From Alphaproteobacteria bacterium (lineage in GTDB: Bacteria; Pseudomonadota; Alphaproteobacteria; UBA8366; GCA-2717185): a stretch of 64,000 bases of DNA. The first letter of the stretch is position 1; every line of letters begins with the position of its first letter. Made by a program: the position numbers and the translations under genes. The stretch is taken from the NCBI GenBank assembly GCA_012103325.1, contig WLWY01000001.1:744001-808000 (forward strand), written 5' to 3'. The notes beneath the pieces are model-generated. The model made no database searches and had not been told where the DNA came from. It worked only from the letters and a program-made list of their open reading frames with translations. This document shows positions 62,734 through 64,000 of the stretch, piece by piece.

Positions 62734-63711
62734 TCAGCCGCCCGGCAACAGCGAGCTCAATTCCACCTCCGGCCGGGCGCCGTAATGGGCGATCACCTCG
62801 GCTGCCGCGATGCCGCCGAGCTTACCGGACTCGGCAAGGCTGCGGCCCTGTGTGTAGCCGTACAGGAACCCGGCAGCGAACTGATCGCCGGCGCCGGTCG
62901 TATCGATGACCTGCGTCGTCGGTTCGGCATCGACCACATGCACCTCGTCGCCGGACATGATGACCGAGCCTTTTTCGCTGCGCGTCAGGCAGGCGACCTC
63001 GCACCGCCCGCGCACCGCCTGCAGCGCATCGTCGAAATTGTCGACCTGATAGAGCGACATGATTTCATCTTCGTTCGCGAACAGGATGTCGATGTGGGAA
63101 TCGACCAGATGCACGAACGAGTCGCGGTGCCGGTCGACGCAGAAACTGTCCGACAGGGTGATCGCGACCTTGCGGCCGGCCGCATGCGCCATTTCAGCGG
63201 CACGTACGAAGGCCGCCTTGGCTTCGGGCGGATCGAACAGATAGCCTTCCAGATAAGTGACCGCCGCCGCCTTGATCAGGTCGCCGTCGATATCGTCCGC
63301 CTGCAGTTCCGTCGCCGCACCCAGATAGGTGCACATCGTGCGCTGCGCATCCGGGGTCACCAGGACGAGGCACCGCCCCGTCGACGTGCCATCACCCGCC
63401 GGCGTCCGAAAAGTCACGCCAATCGCGTTCATGTCGTGCCGGAAAACCTTACCGAAATCGTCGTCCCGCACCTTGCCGATATAGGCACCGCAGCCGCCGA
63501 ACGACGCGAAGCCCGCCATCGTATTGCCGCAGGAACCGCCGGAACTCTCTGTCGCCGGGCCCATTTTCGAGTAGAGAAAGTCCGCGCGGTCGGGATCGAT
63601 CAGCATCATGCCGCCCTTGTCGAGATCGTGCTCGGCGAGAAAGCCATCGTCGGCCTGCACCACGACATCGACCAGCGCATTGCCGATGCCGACGAGATCG
63701 AATTCGGTCAT
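62734..63711 (-). CDS. PfkB-family carbohydrate/nucleoside kinase (adenosine kinase-like)
   Basis: A 325-residue sugar kinase. The N-terminal GGSCGNTMAGFASFGG and the C-terminal DTTGAGDQFAAGFLYGYTQG (anion hole and catalytic Asp) are the two PfkB signatures. The start VGIGNALVDVVV is typical of the adenosine kinase-like subgroup. Likely phosphorylates a nucleoside or sugar; substrate not certain. Confidence 0.9.
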   Translation of the reverse strand: MTEFDLVGIGNALVDVVVQADDGFLAEHDLDKGGMMLIDPDRADFLYSKMGPATESSGGSCGNTMAGFASFGGCGAYIGKVRDDDFGKVFRHDMNAIGVTFRTPAGDGTSTGRCLVLVTPDAQRTMCTYLGAATELQADDIDGDLIKAAAVTYLEGYLFDPPEAKAAFVRAAEMAHAAGRKVAITLSDSFCVDRHRDSFVHLVDSHIDILFANEDEIMSLYQVDNFDDALQAVRGRCEVACLTRSEKGSVIMSGDEVHVVDAEPTTQVIDTTGAGDQFAAGFLYGYTQGRSLAESGKLGGIAAAEVIAHYGARPEVELSSLLPGG

Positions 63712-63806
63712 ACAAAGAGTCCTTTGAATTTTTGAGAGAAGGCGCGAGCGAGTATAGCGATGCCGTTGCCGCCGACAACCGCAAGACCGTCTCGATTATT
63801 CCATGC

Positions 63807-64000
63807 CTATTCGTTTAACGGCAGCGCTTTCCAAACCATCTTTGGCGGGTAACCCGCTTCGGCGAACAGGCGGCCGACCGGACAACGGTCTTCGGATAGT
63901 GCCTTCAGCCGTTCAAGCTTCGCTTCCGGTTCGTTCGTTTCGATATCAATGAAGAGTTCGGCTTCGTTGAAATGCATGACGCCATCGCGGTTGCCCTCGA
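63807..64000 (-). CDS. C-terminal part of a protein, possibly OsmC-like (runs off window)
   Basis: The minus strand encodes 63 residues up to a TAG at 63807, including FNEAELFIDIETNEPEAKLE and LKALSEDRCPVGRLFAEAGY. The Cys-Pro-Val segment with a preceding helix resembles the end of OsmC/Ohr-fold peroxide reductases, but the catalytic N-terminal part is outside the window. Weak call. Confidence 0.45.
   Translation of the reverse strand, partial: EGNRDGVMHFNEAELFIDIETNEPEAKLERLKALSEDRCPVGRLFAEAGYPPKMVWKALPLNE

Overview
The window is 64 kb of GC-rich bacterial chromosome. It looks alphaproteobacterial and probably Rhodospirillales-like. Evidence: an Irr-type Fur regulator with an ICE-like box, a glnD-murJ-trpS block, a malic enzyme fused to a phosphotransacetylase domain, an ECF sigma/membrane anti-sigma pair, and many CoA, TauD and LLM-type catabolic genes of the kind seen in marine alphaproteobacteria. 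Species cannot be fixed from the sequence. No rRNA, tRNA, CRISPR array or phage genes were seen.

Layout. 0-8.2 kb: edge of a MATE efflux gene, a 2-hydroxyacid dehydrogenase, an SH3-domain protein, an iron/peroxide cluster (irr, rubrerythrin, Fe-S oxidoreductase, DUF3501), and a tightly overlapping cobB-ycgN-like-ygjP-like operon with a DUF4149 membrane protein upstream. 8.2-15.1 kb: a TPP enzyme and GST pair, chaC-msrB, a YbaN-like protein, a second TPP enzyme, and an acyl-CoA dehydrogenase-fold protein with desulfinase-like active-site residues. A 163-bp multibranched palindrome sits exactly between the last two. 15.4-21.7 kb: cytochrome c', ECF sigma/anti-sigma, an MscS-type channel gene broken by one in-frame TAG, a pirin and a DUF2333 protein.

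21.7-28.6 kb: core genes trpS, murJ and glnD on the minus strand. Between murJ and trpS lies a gene that normal gene calling splits in two. Reading one TGA as selenocysteine joins the halves into a single GrdB-like selenoprotein with a UxxC motif.

28.6-53 kb: an accessory interval separating glnD from mutS. It holds a PEP-CTERM protein with a sigma-54-type promoter, an aldolase-family protein, ogt, an IS5-family element, and an operon of DUF4392 / TauD-like protein with an HxA motif / LLM oxidoreductase. It also holds a CoA-transferase and enoyl-CoA hydratase pair, a five-gene peptide ABC transporter, gene remnants, two methyltransferases with an M19 dipeptidase, a second TauD-like oxygenase with an intact HxD, tag, a TetR gene with two operator-like palindromes, a GMC oxidoreductase, a conserved low-GC protein of unknown function, and an SDR lacking its YxxxK pair.

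53-64 kb: mutS, an amidase, maeB, an AmpG-like permease with a macrodomain protein, a near-identical second copy of the IS, a PfkB sugar kinase and the end of one more gene. Several families of palindromic intergenic repeats occur, and both IS copies lie inside the same type of G/C-run hairpin repeat.
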